A stretch of 64,000 nt of DNA, taken from NCBI GenBank assembly GCA_032358255.1, contig JAULBX010025386.1, forward strand, positions 186,001-250,000, in the 5' to 3' direction. Positions within the stretch are counted from its first letter, which is position 1; each line of letters opens with the position of its first letter. A program made the translations under genes and the position numbers. The notes below the pieces were generated by a model, which saw only the letters and a list, made by a program, of their open reading frames with translations, ran no database searches and was not told the DNA's origin. Source of the stretch: Heterotrichella gracilis. Its lineage: Eukaryota; Sar; Xanthophyceae; Tribonematales; Xanthonemataceae. Of this stretch, positions 1 through 12,437 are shown in pieces.

Positions 1-1028
1 CTTCCAGAGGGGCACTACAGAGGGTTTTATGCGGACAGGGTGCTGCGGGGTATTCAAGAGCGCATACGTTGATTTCCCAGTGTGGGGCAAGGGGAGTGCT
101 CTCCTTGGGAGTAATTCTCCTAGGCGTTGGGATATGAAAATGGCAGACATGAGCATTGTAGGAATGCATCGCAAACTCTGTGGTGTGAATCTGACGGCAG
201 GGCCCCTATGCCTAGCATGCTCTGTGTGATGTGTATCTTACATGGCTTGGTGTTGTGATTGGAGGTCAGCTAGCTTACCATAAATAGGTTTAGTTGCCAG
301 CATAATGCACACTGATCGCAATGGACGTTAACACTGAATGGAGAGCCTACAACACACCCTTGGTGCCAACTGCAAGGCATCTGCGGGGAGACACGCACAC
401 AGGGCTGTTACTGACTGTCAATTTGTTCATGCATGAATGGAAAAACATTTTAAAAATTTATATAATTTCCAAATATTGATGTGTCCACGTGTCAGGCCCT
501 CAGGACTTACAAGTTGGAGGATACGACAGCCAGATAAACTTTTTTGCTCAAGGCAAAAAATGCTAAGCGACTCTACTTCACAGTGCAGTCACAGTACTGA
601 AACTCCGTTCAAGACAGTGAGTTTATTAATTGAGGTATCGCCAGTCAATTGCAAGACCAGCTTGGGTGGTTTGATCTGTGCCTAGGCCAGTGACATAGAG
701 GCACAGTTGTGGCATGGGGGCGCAGTGATACGCCAGTTCAAGAACATATCGAGGAGTAGCAGCAGGACCCCTACAGCAAGTATTCAACGGGAGGCCTCAA
801 TTACGTTGCAATGTTTGCATCACTGGGCAAGGGTACCACCGTACAACCGAGGTACGTCGACCAGTGGCTCGCTTGACTGCCCACCACGCCTGCCTGGCCA
901 ATATGCAGGAGCTAGCGCCGTTTACAAGGGTCAGGTTGACAACACGGTGGAACCCACTGCAGGAACTGCGTGGCAACTGCGTCTCTGTCTAGCTCCAGAG
1001 CTGCGGTGGCGCACGTTCCCCTGAGGCC
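1..1028. other. Spacer upstream of HST, no gene seen
   Basis: Both strands were read. The open frames here are short, lack recognisable domains and have no convincing splice structure. The stretch probably holds the promoter and 5' UTR of the HST gene that starts near 1029, and possibly the 3' flank of a gene outside the window. Confidence 0.5.
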
Positions 1029-3806
1029 ATGCTTGCCACTAGCCGCTCCTTTCAGCCACGGCCAGGTAACGCCTCCCTCAACCTCATCAAAGCCTGGCAC
1101 ACCCATGAGTAGCATAACAAAATGTTTTGTTTCCGTGATATAGTCATGCCAGAGGGTCTTAAGAAGTATTGGGATACTATTGGCACATGCATGTGGCAGC
1201 AGAATGCATCTCAACCACTCGTAGGTGCGCGCACAACGGCTGTCTTCCGGCAGGAGGTGCGTGAGGGTGACTGCTTCTGCAGCTTCAGCAGCAGGAGATG
1301 CTCCGGTGAGTCTTGTTGCTTTCACATTCAGGAGCAGACATGCCACAAGCACTCAGTGCATCCATGCGATGTCTACCTCGCTTGTCTCGGGTGGCGTCAA
1401 CGGGCCATCAACTGTGCAGGGAGCCAGAATGATCTGTAGGGTTTGCAAATTACTAGCACTCGCTGGTGCTAGGTTATTTATCTGAAAACCAGTTGTGGTG
1501 GTGTATGCCGCTTGCTTGCCAAGCTTAACCCTAAAACCCTAACCGCAAGTTGGGTGTGCAGAGTGAGCAGAGTACTGCACAGAAGGTGGTGGCCTTCCAG
1601 TCAGCTTTCTGGAAGTTCCTGCGGCCGCACACCATCCGTGGAACCATCCTTGGGGCCTCCGCTGTCACCGCCAAGGCGCTGCTGGAGAACCCACAGGTGG
1701 GGTTTAGGGTTTAGAGTAACTTTGCACAGCTGACAATGTGTCGAACGGGGCAAGGAGGTTGCTTGGAGCACCCACAGGTACTGTTGCACAGCTGACACGT
1801 GTCACACCGGGCAAGTGGGGTGCCTGGGCGCAACTTTATCAATATGTGTGGCAGTATACACTGCGCAGAATTGACAGGCTGTAGACATGGGTGCTCAATA
1901 CCCTGTGCCAGGCCATGCGCTTCTCCTGCACACCTATGATAGGCATACAGTTTCATCTTTTGGTACGGTAACAGAACGCAGTAAATTGTCCAGCCATTTC
2001 TGTTTATGCCATCATTTTGCGTTCCTTCATCTGCAGCTCATTGACTGGGGGCTGCTACCTCGTGCGCTGCTGGGAGTGCTTGCGCTGCTGTGTGGGAATG
2101 GCTACATTGTCGGGATCAACCAAATATATGACGTCAACATCGACAAAGTCAACAAACCGTTCCTCCCAGTCGCTGCTGGTGAGTGCTGGCCCTCTGGCGG
2201 TTTTGCTAGCATGTGCAACCTGTGTCAGGACAGGATGTCTGGCGCCGCTCACACAAGGGTGGCTACAAATCCGGCTGTGTGGCTGAAATGCATGTGACGC
2301 TCTCGCTAGAACGGGATGATCCAGATGGCGCATGTGACAACATCACCTTGCTTTTAGCTCTGGCAACTTGTGGCCATAACCCCCACTATGCATGCGCTGT
2401 AGGTGAGCTGAGCCCAACCACTGCCTGGGTGCTGTGCCTGCTGCTGGCTGGGCTGGGCCTGGCAATCACCTCCACCAACTTTGGGCCTCTCATCACCTCC
2501 CTCTACAGCTTTGGCCTGTTCCTGGGGACCATCTACAGCGTGCCACCTTTCCGGTAAGAACTGCAGGGCATGCGGAGGTGGGACATGGAGAATCGCATGC
2601 TGGCGCAGGCCCCATCAGTGCAAATCATATGAGCATAGCACTATAAGATGCATGAAGTGATGCATCTTTGTAGTTGCTGGAACACCAATGCTCCATTGGA
2701 GTTTCACCACCAACTGCATGCCATCTAGGGAACTCACAATACAATTCCAGAATATATGCACTCCGAGCATACACTTACAGTTCCAGTTACATGCATGCCC
2801 CTGGAGGGATGCAGCCGCCAACAGTAGCCCACGCCATGCATTTCTGTCCAACGAAGTCTCTGCCAGGTGCCAGACCCGAGAAGACCTCTGGCAGTAATCT
2901 CTGCGCATGGTTGTTGGGGAAATTGCTCAATGATATTCTTGCTCACCCATCCCTTGCCTTTTGCAGCCTGAAGCAGTCTGCGTTTGCCGCCTTCTCCATC
3001 ATCGCCACCGTGCGCGGGTTCCTCCTAAATTTCGGGGTGTACTACGCCACCCGGGCTGCCCTGGGCCTGCCCTTCCAATGGTCCCCCCACGTGCTGTTCA
3101 TCACCTGCTTCGTCACCCTCTTTGCGGTGGTCATCGCAATCACAAAGGACCTGCCCGACATTGAGGGGGACAAGAAGTACAACATCGACACGTTCGCAAC
3201 CACCTTGGGACCCAAGCGCCTGTCGTGGCTAGGTAGGTTGTTTACGTGCCTTGAACCATGATGTGCAGGCTTCAATGTTTACAAAACCATGGGGTACGGG
3301 GGAGACAAGTGCTTTTCGAATTGCCAAATGCCCAGGACTTGCAACATGCCCGTGTGGCATCCCCCGAATGTGTGGCATTATGGTGTCGGGTGTGCTACAT
3401 GCAGCCATGCATTGGATGTGCCATCCCATCCATAATGCACGCCAGACTGTCTCTCTTCCCATCGCCCTGCGCATAATTTCGCACCTGTCTATCTACCTGA
3501 CAGTTTTCTATTTGAAGCTCTATAATGTGTGCACCCCAAACCAGTACTCAAGTTTACTCTTTTGCATCCCCAGCCACATCCCTGCTGCTGGTCAACTACG
3601 GAGGCGCCATCGCCCTGGCCCTGCGCGTGCCCCAGAGCTTCAACGTGCCCCTCATGGTGGGCCTGCACGCCACCCTGGCCCTGGCTTCTGTGTACCAGAC
3701 ATTCAAGCTGGAAGCCGGCAAGTTCAGCAAGGGCGCCATCCAGGCCTACTACCGCTTTGTGTGGAACCTGTTCTACACCGAGTACGCACTCTTCCCCTTC
3801 ACGTAA
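1029..3806 (+). CDS. HST: Homogentisate solanesyltransferase, chloroplast
   Basis: Prenyltransferase that condenses homogentisate with solanesyl diphosphate, with decarboxylation, in the plastid envelope; this is the committed step of plastoquinone synthesis. Exons: 1029-1065, 1283-1305, 1562-1696, 2037-2178, 2403-2553, 2967-3232, 3574-3806, giving one continuous frame of 328 residues. The sequence shows the HST hallmark [13 protein letters not shown] (residues 36-48), the first Asp-rich prenyl-diphosphate site NQIYDVNID (93-101) and the second, KDLPDIEGD (223-231). Several hydrophobic helices follow, and the end [16 protein letters not shown] is typical of plant HST. It fits HST better than the tocopherol-pathway enzyme HPT, judging by the RPHTIRGT block. 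The first two exons encode a Ser/Ala/Arg-rich leader that looks like a transit peptide; they are tiny and were chosen on splice signals and phase, so the start is the least certain part. Intron 3 begins with telomere-like repeats. Confidence 0.93.
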
Positions 3807-5959
3807 ACCCAATGAAGCTTGAAGGCGCAAGTGGCTGCCTCTGAGGACCTACAGGCGGGTGAGAGGAGTAAATTACAGTGTGTATGCCGAGTGATTTTGG
3901 CCTTTGGGCAGCGACGCTATCAGTACATGTATGTTCGACTTGTATCACTGGTATTGGCGCGGCATGCCCTGGGAGCTGAGGGGTGAATCTGGAGAATTTG
4001 AGGGTCCAAGCGTAGGGTGACGTTATGTTAATTATTGAGCTGGCGTACAGTACCAGTGGAGGCCAATGCTGTCATTGAAAGCGGCAGAATCAGCATGGTT
4101 GATCACATGGGGGCTTGTGGAAATGGCAGCATTCAGATTTTCAAGGCATTTGAGTAGATTTTTGTCAGTCTGTCGTTTTTCACGTGGCCGTCACCGATGG
4201 TGAGGCCGCCTGCGGCAGTCGAGTACGGTTCCGCATCCAGCGCCAGTAATACTTTACCCCACATACTATGCACAGTGATTTGTTTGCAAATTTGGTGCTC
4301 TGGGCATGATTGTTGCAATTGCAACTACGTAATGCACACCATGTCTGAGGGCACTGGAACCACCATATCATCATTTTTGCAGAGCTTGAGTGGCACAGTC
4401 TGTCCTCTTTCGTTGTTTCCATCCGAGAAGGTAACACATATGGGAGCATATTTCATGGGCTGCGGTTCAACTTGGGAGGGAGAGTCACGCAGAGTTTTGC
4501 GCATTGCCACTCTTTGCCAGGTGGACCAGCACTAGCCATTGGCAGGATACCGTTGGCACTGCCAGGGATGTAATCATATGATGCATGGTGATCAATGATT
4601 TAATAGTATACTGATATATCTGTGGGGGCCTAGCAGCATGCCGCATATTATTATGTGCCACAGTGACTGGGGTGTCTCCAACAGCTGTGGCAACGATCAA
4701 ATGCAAGTCTGCGGATAAGCCTGAATATTTCAACACTTATGTAGTGTACCAACCCCCCATCCCAGTTGACTGAGTCAGCCGGCTGTGGACGACACCAGGC
4801 TGCTGTAACGATCAACATTACGATCCCATGTTGAAATTTTTGACGTAACGTTACACCGCTAATAGCTAAATCAGCCAGATCTAGAAAACTGGGCCAAGGT
4901 ACTTGTGGATTATAGCTTACATCTGATATCATGATTCCAGCACCCACTACTGAACAGCGCATAACGACATGGCCATGCCCGGCACTTTCTGGACAGTGTC
5001 ATGCATTGTGGAAACATTATTGACGTCCACAAAATTCATTGCCGATAATCTACGATAGTTATCGCTATAATGGCAATACGCCAATAGAAAGCTAATGGTA
5101 CCACGCCAGCGAACACTGCAGTACATACATGCAAAAACAATTAGTTTCTGTGGCAAGCGTTCAAATCAAGTTTACTATACAATTGTCCTGTGCTGCCAGA
5201 CTTCACTGTGGTAAAGAGAGTGTCTGATATTTATTCTAATGTATGCATGCAAAAATTTGCACCCCTTGCGGTGCACCAACCACCCTGGCCACCATGTGTA
5301 GTGGCCGATACATGACCTGGGTTGACTTGTGAGAACTAGCTGAGCTCAGCTGAATGCTCTTCCAGGCATGCCCTGTTGGTATACTGGCGGCAAAGGCTGT
5401 AACTGTATCTGTATGCTGTGCGCTATCCGTGCTGGAGTACCAGCAATCACTGCGCACCAGTTCTGCCACATGCATTGCCATTGTTGCTGTGGCAATCCAT
5501 CCCCATTTATGTGCGCCCAACCTGGGGCCAGGCCTGGTACAAGGGCACGAGGTACCCTAGGATTGAGCTTTGCACCCCCTGCCTGCAGCTGATAGACATC
5601 ATTTTGGATGTCGGATGATGCGTGCCTTGGCCGGTGTGGTGGCTGTGGGAGCTGCCCTCTTCATGGTCAGCGTATTGCTCCACATGCAGCCCAGCGATAG
5701 TTGGCTTCCCTGCAGCGGGAGGCACCAGGTCCCTTGATTGGTCACATTCGAACGAGGGGGTACCATAAACTCATGTCGCTGTGCATTTCCTTTCATGTGG
5801 CGGTATCAGCTTGGCTCAAAGCGTGTCCAATGGGCGCAGGCCACCACTAGCGTAGACACACAATGCAGTAAAAGAGGTGGGTCATATAGTAAGCGGTGCG
5901 GATAATCCCGGCACATATTAATGCTGGCTGTACTGAATCCAGTAATTTCGGCAGGGTTT
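3807..5959. other. Convergent intergenic region, 2.15 kb
   Basis: This lies between the 3' ends of HST (+) and the START-like gene (-). No homologous coding exon was recognised. The only oddities are a cysteine-rich open frame at 5368-5592 (+) and, just after it, a 40-residue ATG frame at 5615-5737 (+) with one hydrophobic stretch (MRALAGVVAVGAALFMVSVL). They may be chance or parts of an unrecognised small gene. Confidence 0.4.
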
Positions 5960-7544
5960 TCAAGGGGAGAAACATAAAACTTCTGTCAAATCAGTACCTG
6001 CTTTGATGCGGGCGACCTCCTTCTGCAGATCTTCCATCATGCCGACCACCTGCTTGGCAGCGATGCCCTTGAGAACACCCCGCAATCCTGGGGGAGGCAT
6101 GATGTTTGGGGCCACTGACTGCTCCAAGGTAGCCAGTGCGGCCTGTGGCGGCCTGGAGAATAGATCTGCAAGCAAGTGGCGAGGTGAAAATCCATGTTCT
6201 TCAAGAAGGTAGGTTTCTCCCTTCGAAATCGCATGGCAGCACTGTCTGCAAAGATGGTGCTGGCCACGTGATAGCAAGCATAGACAAACTTCACATGGAC
6301 TGCATATTGACAGGACAAATATGCACAAATGTCAAGGACAAATATGCATGGTGCACGCCTCGTACATAATCTGTGGATGCGTACAATTACAGCATGAAAT
6401 CATAACGCTGTGCTCATGCATGCCAGGGACACACAGGAGCAGAATGGAGCCATCCTTACTCTCTGAGAAGCTGTGCAGTGCGCCGGTGATGCTGCTCCAG
6501 GGGTGCTTGGGTCTCACAGGATGCTCACTCCCAGACCCCAGCTCCAGCTCCAGGGATTTTTGCGTGAAAGGCCTGATCCTCCACGTGCCCCCAAAGTCCT
6601 TCATCATCCCAGGCTTGGCAAGCCTGAAGCTGATCTGCAGACAACGCGTACGCAGTCAGTTGTAATGCCCAAGATGGCATCAAGGGCAGCAGGGTTTAGG
6701 CTCCACACACACAAGCAACTGCAAGAAAAACCTCCAAACCAAACATCATCGTTTTTTTCCCATGTCATTTTTGGTGCACCAGGGTGGTTTAAAAAGACAA
6801 ATGGGTTTTCACTTACTGTGCCTGCCCTCCTGTCCTGTGACACAATCAGCCGGGTGCTGAAGCTTCCAGAAAACACCATGAACTTCCATTTGCTGAGGTG
6901 CTCCACCTCCACCACCTGCCTCCCTTTGCCATCGTCTTCCAGCACTTTGCGGTAAGGCTGTGCCTGTATATAAGGGAAAACATTCGGGGTTAATCTGGTG
7001 TGGCTGCCCACCAGTGTTTAATGGCATGGCATGTATATGCGGTTCCCAGGAATCCACCAGTAAAAATTTAAACATGTGGTTGTGGGTTTCAGGTAGGCAG
7101 TTTGTGGGTTCTAGGGGAGCATGTCTGCTTGCAGGCCTCACCCCAAATCAAGTGCAATGGCACACCCTAAAACCTGGTCCAACGTGGCAGAATGTAGCCA
7201 GCCATTCCTGCTGCAAACCAAGGTTTTGTGCTACTCGGTGCAACCCATGCTACTTAGTGCAACAAAAAGTGGAAGCGGCATGTTATCTGCGATACATGCA
7301 TGCATATACGGCATGCGTCCACATAAATCCGGTTACAAACCAACACGTCACTCACCTTGATACCTGAGAAGATGCGGTAGTTTTCTGGACTCGTCAGCAT
7401 ATCAAACAGCAGCGTTGAAGGCAGGTCGACCTTTGCCCTCAAAGTGATGTTGCAAAGGAATCCTTCTGCCTGACGAACTACCACCTGTGTGTTGCCTGAG
7501 GACCATGTTTCAGGAGCCAGCTGGTTCTCTGTGTCGGTTGCCAT
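5960..7544 (-). CDS. START/SRPBCC-fold polyketide cyclase-like protein
   Basis: Four exons on the minus strand: 7544-7356, 6963-6817, 6634-6460, 6165-5960; continuous frame, 238 residues. The block YRKVLEDDGKGRQVVEVEH followed by KWKFMVFSGSFSTRL, QDRRAGT and MKDFGGTWRIRPF matches the plant 'polyketide cyclase/dehydrase and lipid transport' family (Coq10/START-like helix-grip fold). Members bind hydrophobic ligands, but the ligand and reaction are not known for this branch. The N terminus (N..LPSTLLFDMLTSPENYRIFSGIK) is the first helix-strand of the fold, and the C terminus (LRGVLKGIAAKQVVGMMEDL) is the long closing helix. No clear transit peptide is seen. The donor of exon 3 was chosen as AGA|GTAAGG because it restores frame and family spacing; a donor slightly downstream is possible. 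The C-terminal tail after KAG could instead be removed by one more splice at 6003. Confidence 0.8.
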
Positions 7545-8804
7545 CAGACAAACGTGGGTTTAAAAGCTGTGTTTGAACGGAGAGCATGCCATCCCTCTAA
7601 TCTGCTACACTTATATTTGATGGCAATCTTTACAGGACCCAGATGGACCACACGATCACGTTGGTATCTGCTGGGTATCTGCCCAATATGTAGCACAACC
7701 CGTTGCAAGGGTTGCAAACGAGGGTATGTATGGTGTGACGTCCTGTCAGAGCCTCACCATATGCCACTATTGGCTGTTGAACTGTCAATGTTTGGCAGAC
7801 CCTCTGGGCCACTGCCCTGTAAAAAATTCGGATTTGCCAGCTCAACGGCCCAAAAACCTTTGCCATGGCCAGAAGCACTGTGTTCCTCCCTCAACAAATG
7901 CATCTCTGACCCACTTTCTGACTTGGGTTTCCTATGTGTTCATGTTGTGCGGCAGATTGTGCTCGCAAGGTGGGATGTGCATGCGGGTGTAACAGCCTGT
8001 CGGGGTAAGGAAGGAAGTACGGCACCATGCAGAGTTTAAAGGGCACACGTGCTATCCAAAAGGCTTTGCATCGTGGGCACCACCGCGCAAGAGTGGTCAG
8101 CATGATTAATGGCATTAGCCGATAGTCAATAACAATGCGATGAAAAGCAGCAGGTTCCACATCTCGCTAACAGTCAGCCAAACTCAGTATTACAGGTAAA
8201 CCTTCACAAAGCATACGGCTCATGCCTGTACTGAACACCCCAAGGACAAACAATGGGCTCATGCATTGGTGGTCCGCAATCAAGGATACTAGCACATCAT
8301 TGCCCGTCTTACCACAAAGGCATGACTGGGTGAGTGCCATTCAACTCAGATGTGTATGCATAAGGACAGCAATAAACCCATCGCCAAATTGTGCTGCCCA
8401 TCGCAGGGTATAGGGCTTAGGGATGGGATGCAGCAGGAATAATTTACGAGGAACGTTTGAATAAAAATTAATTGACCGTCAGCAGCAAGAAAGCTAAGGA
8501 TGTACACCTCAATCTACACTGCACCACGATACTATGTGCCGTCACCATTTATTGCTTCCCACACCACGGCACTAAGCAGTCATCATTTATTTGCTTCCAT
8601 TCTAGTGCATATGCAAGGTAAATTTGTATAAATTGGGCTAGCGCGCAATAGGCTACGTCAAGTTGGAGCTTTAACAGGCTCTACTTCAATGGCAAGTGTA
8701 ATAAAACAATACATGCACCAAAGTGTAACACAAACACTCACATAACCAAAAAAGTGAACCCCATCCCGCAGCTGCAACCCAAAAGTGTGAAGGAAAATTG
8801 GACG
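7545..8804. other. Spacer between two minus-strand genes
   Basis: Contains the promoter side of the START-like gene and the 3' flank of the PFL activating enzyme. Open frames here are short and lack any recognisable motif. I see nothing else in it. Confidence 0.5.
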
Positions 8805-10461
8805 CTACTGAGCAGTCTGCATGACAGGAGGCGCATGGAACAGCGGCTTTGAGTCACTCTCGTGCACCGCAGACAGCACGTTCAAGCCTGCGTCTTGGAG
8901 CCCCTTGATGAACTTGAGTGACTCTTCTGGAGTGGGCACAGGCACTCCTTTCAAGGGATACTCCAGCCCAAGCTCGTCCCACTTTTGTGCGCCCAGTAGA
9001 TGGTATGGAAGCACCTCAATGCCCTGCAGGCGAGCAAATGGGCCCAAGTAAAAATCCCAGTGTTGAATGCACCTGCATTTGCAGGATAGCTAGTACTATA
9101 AAGGCAAGAATATGTACTGTATGTGCCAAACGTGCTGGCTTGCGGCAGTGGTGCAGGCGGCACAGTGCCGTCTTTTTAACAACCTTGCAAAATTTCCGTG
9201 ATTTACGGGGTAATGTGCGGACCACGCCCTAGTCAAACCGCATGGCCCTTGACGGCATGCTACTAACGATGGTTTCATGCAGCACTCACCACCATGGCCC
9301 GCTTGGACTTGCAGTACTCCACCAGGGCGTGCAGGTCTTGTGGGCGGTCTGTCCAGCCGGGCAGCAGCACGTATCGCAGCCAGTAGTGGATGCCGCGCGC
9401 CTCCAGCTCCCGGATGAACTGCAGTACTGATGATTGCGTGCGCTTGGTGATGCGCGCGTACATGTCCTCGTCCAGCGACTTGATGCACACCAGCACGTAG
9501 TCGGTGTTGGGGAGCACCTTGTCCCAGTGCCGCTGCTTAGTCCCCTGCCCTGTGGCAAGCAAGAGCCGTTTAGGTTTTAGGGTTTAGAGTTGCCGTTCCT
9601 CCTACTACCCCCGCATACGCTGTGCTGTGCCTCGGGGCCAAACCGACATGGCATGGACCAGTAGGAGGAGGGTAATTAAGGTTATGGCACCCCCAGTGTT
9701 GGTGCACGGCAGTGCACTCAGCAAGTGTTGTTCCAGCAGTACCTGTGGTGTCGAGGCAGGTAGTGATGCCTCTCGCGTGCGCCTCATGGAACAAGGCAGC
9801 GGTGAACTCAGGCTGCAGCAAGGGCTCCCCGCCAGACAACGTCAGGCCGCCGTATTTGTTGTCCGCGTTGTGGATGTATGGAAGCATCCTTTCAACGCGC
9901 TTCATGACAGCTTTGGAGGACATCAGCGAGCCTGGGAGTGCGGCACAGGGTGGGTGAAGGGACTGCTGTTGACAGGCCAGTGGTTGGGTTCTGACCTAAG
10001 CCAGGTCATTGCTGCACACGTGGCTTACCTTCTTTGAACGCCCAAGTATCTGGGTTGGAGCAGAATACGCATCTGAACCCGCAGCCTTGCAAGAACACCA
10101 GAAACCGCACCCCGGGGCCGTCAATAGCCGAGAAGGACTCCGTAGAGTGAACGTACCCAAATACCTCTGGTATCATCTGGGGTTGGTGTCGCCATGGCCT
10201 TTTGGTCCAGTCATACGACTGCAGTTGCGCGGTTTGCTGTTCAGACAGCGCGGAACCCACCGCACAGGCACACTTGGCGTTGGGCTCGCTAGCTTGTGTG
10301 CCAGCTTGTGTTTGGTGCAAGCGGGTCAGCAAAGAGGGCAAGAACCTTGCTGACAAGGCTGCAAAGTTGCAGACAGTCTGTGGGTAGAGAGACGATCGTT
10401 GGGCTGCTGATAGCAGCGGCCCAGCCAACGTGGATGTCATCGTCCCGTGGAATGCATGCAT
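8805..10461 (-). CDS. PFLA: Pyruvate formate-lyase activating enzyme (radical SAM)
   Basis: Radical SAM enzyme that installs the glycyl radical on pyruvate formate-lyase and so switches on anaerobic pyruvate cleavage to formate and acetyl-CoA. Exons: 10461-10029, 9931-9743, 9549-9290, 9023-8805; continuous frame, 366 residues. The iron-sulfur ligands form CxxxCxxC at C127, C131 and C134 ([15 protein letters not shown]). SGGEP (177-181) is the SAM-binding motif, and [20 protein letters not shown] and [13 protein letters not shown] match PflA through to the C terminus. A leader of about 90 residues rich in Ser, Ala, Leu and Arg suggests organelle import, as for the Chlamydomonas enzyme in plastid and mitochondrion. 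A second in-frame ATG (10440) would shorten it by seven residues. A telomere-like tract lies just upstream of the exon 3 acceptor. PFL itself is not in the window. Confidence 0.93.
9569..9589. repeat. Telomere-like repeat in PFLA intron 2
   Basis: Degenerate TTTAGGG/TTTTAGGG tract about 20 bases upstream of the exon 3 acceptor of PFLA (read on the minus strand as CCCTAAA). One of many such tracts in introns of this window. Confidence 0.7.
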
Positions 10462-11895
10462 GCATGCATATGCAAATGTCCCGAGACTCTTATCGAAAAC
10501 TTCTCAGGTTAGGTTCAAACCGTAAAACTTCAAAGAAGTGTTCCCAGACTAACGCTGAGGGTCTGCTGTTCGTGAACGAGGCCTAAAAGGTCCAACGACG
10601 TCCACATCGTGGCACTTGTATAATCTTTATTGGATTTCACACGAAATCCACCCAGATATTCACATGGCGCCTCCAGATCCTAAACCCTTTAGAACCCTTG
10701 GGGGCTTGGGAGCCAGTATTGTGTGAAAAGACAACGGTGGTGGCACCATTGGCATCCAACCAGCTATGTGAGGGCTATAAATACACCACTTCACAGCTCC
10801 ACCAAGGTACAGCATCCTGCGAGCCTCAGGTTACTTCAGAGGAACGCCATACGACCAGTGAGGGGCACATGTTGACAACCATTACATAAGTGGGAACCCA
10901 AGAGGTGAACTAATATTGGCGCAATAATTGGTAGAAGCAAATGGAGCCATCAGTGACTGCGCACCACGTAATGGCCGTGGCGATGCTGAAGTTTAATGCG
11001 GGCAAGTCCTTCAAGGGTACACAGTGCATACAGCCAGCTTGTCTTTGTTCGTTTGATCTGTGGGTTTTGTGCAATAAGTCAGTGGCTTATCTAATACTGC
11101 GTGTTACAGTGCCTGCACGGCTCAGACAGTTGCCAAAGCATGTGGACAACTGGACTCACTTCTGCCAGAGAAGTTCTGTGCTTGCATGTTAAGTAAGCTA
11201 ACTCAAATATCTATCTATTTAACTAACAATCTATCTACTATCTACCAGACAAAAAGAGGGTTGGTGCCATGGGCACACTAACTACAGCAAACTGGCCAGT
11301 AGCAATACCTGCGCGGTGGCCATATCATGACTTCCCAATGTGTTGCAAGAAAAGGAGGCTACATAAGTTAACAGTTTAAAAAAATCTGCTACAAGCTGCC
11401 ACTATCATTACTATGCTCATTGTGCAGCAGCTTACCAGACCTGCGTTGCTATCCTTGAAAAGAGGCGAACATTGCCTATCATATCTACGTGCAGAAGACC
11501 GAAAACACACTTGCTGATACAGCGACTGGCTTGCCTGACTAACAAAAGGCCAGGGCACAATGAAACGGGTTGGTGTGATCACGGAGCTGTGAATGAAATG
11601 TGGAACGAATTCTGCTGAGGATAGACCGCTCTGGTACAAACCTAGTGCAGGGAAAGAACCCATGAGGGGCACAGAGTGACAACTTTTGGTAGCAAAAACC
11701 TGCAGGTTTGAAGGCAAGCAGGCCAAAGAAAACAGCCTTCAGGTTGGCAACGGGGGCCACACAGCATTTTGGGTTGAAATCTACTGATGTGGCCAAACCA
11801 TGTCAAGTGTCCAGGCAAAAGAATGGGCAGTTTGGAAGTGCTGGGCGATCAGGGCACAATCAACACGGGAACTAGGTAAACTTGCTGCAAGCAGT
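10462..11895. other. Spacer upstream of PFLA
   Basis: Holds the PFLA promoter and the 3' flank of the KEN-box gene. Visible features are a TGCATGCATGCATGCATA run at the PFLA start (about 10453-10470) and a loose CTATCTA/TATCTAC repeat near 11206-11245. No supported coding exon was found; a frame near 11700-11796 (-) could hold a further exon of the neighbouring gene but this is not established. Confidence 0.4.
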
Positions 11896-12437
11896 TCACC
11901 TAAGGTGGCGGAGGACGCGGGTGTCAGCTTCCTGCATGACGTTGGAGCCGAACAGCAAGGTCCTGTTGCTGTTGCCGGAGGTGGGTTTGAAAAGTGCTGT
12001 GACATCACGCAGCGGCTGCCGAGTCCTCAGCAGCTGTTGCGGAGACAGAGGGCAGACGTGCACGTTTGGGCTCACTGCAAGCGACAAGGGGAACGGTGTG
12101 AGGCACTCGGACGGGCAGCAGCGGGAACCGGTCAGCCAGGTGGGCGAGGGTCTGCGTGCCAATGCATTGCAATGCAATGCATTGGTGGGCCACGCAACAC
12201 CAGACGAGCAAGAAGGACAGGTGGTGCGTGCAGGCGCGCGATGCGTTGCATAGTTGACACTAAGCACGGCATCAAACCTACAGGGCGGCTGCCTAACGCT
12301 AACGCAAGTAAACTGTGGCAAGTAACGCTAGGCATGTTGCCTTCCGTTACAAACCCAGCGGGGGGCCACTCACCATTCTCCTTCTCGTGAAGCACCTCGC
12401 GCGGAGGACTTCCAAAAGCGGCGAACTGGGCAGCCAT
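11896..12437 (-). CDS. Small KEN-box and D-box-like protein
   Basis: Two exons, 12437-12374 and 12074-11896, joined by a clean GT-AG intron, give 80 residues. Exon 1 reads MAAQFAAFGSPPREVLHEKEN, ending in a KEN tripeptide. Exon 2 contains SPQQLLRTRQPLRDVTALF, where RxxL followed by RDVT resembles a destruction box or the PLRDITN-type motif found in cyclins and small APC/C substrates such as plant Patronus-type securins. SP sites flank the KEN box. The inference is a cell-cycle-regulated short-lived protein; no homologue was identified by sequence. A splice donor CTTAG|GTGAAC overlaps the stop, so the protein could continue into exons below 11896. Coding status rests on the splice pattern and motifs only. 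Confidence 0.45.

Noticed and set aside
912-1352. 146-residue minus-strand ORF over the HST leader exons
   Set aside because: No recognised motif and it overlaps the proposed HST start region on the opposite strand.
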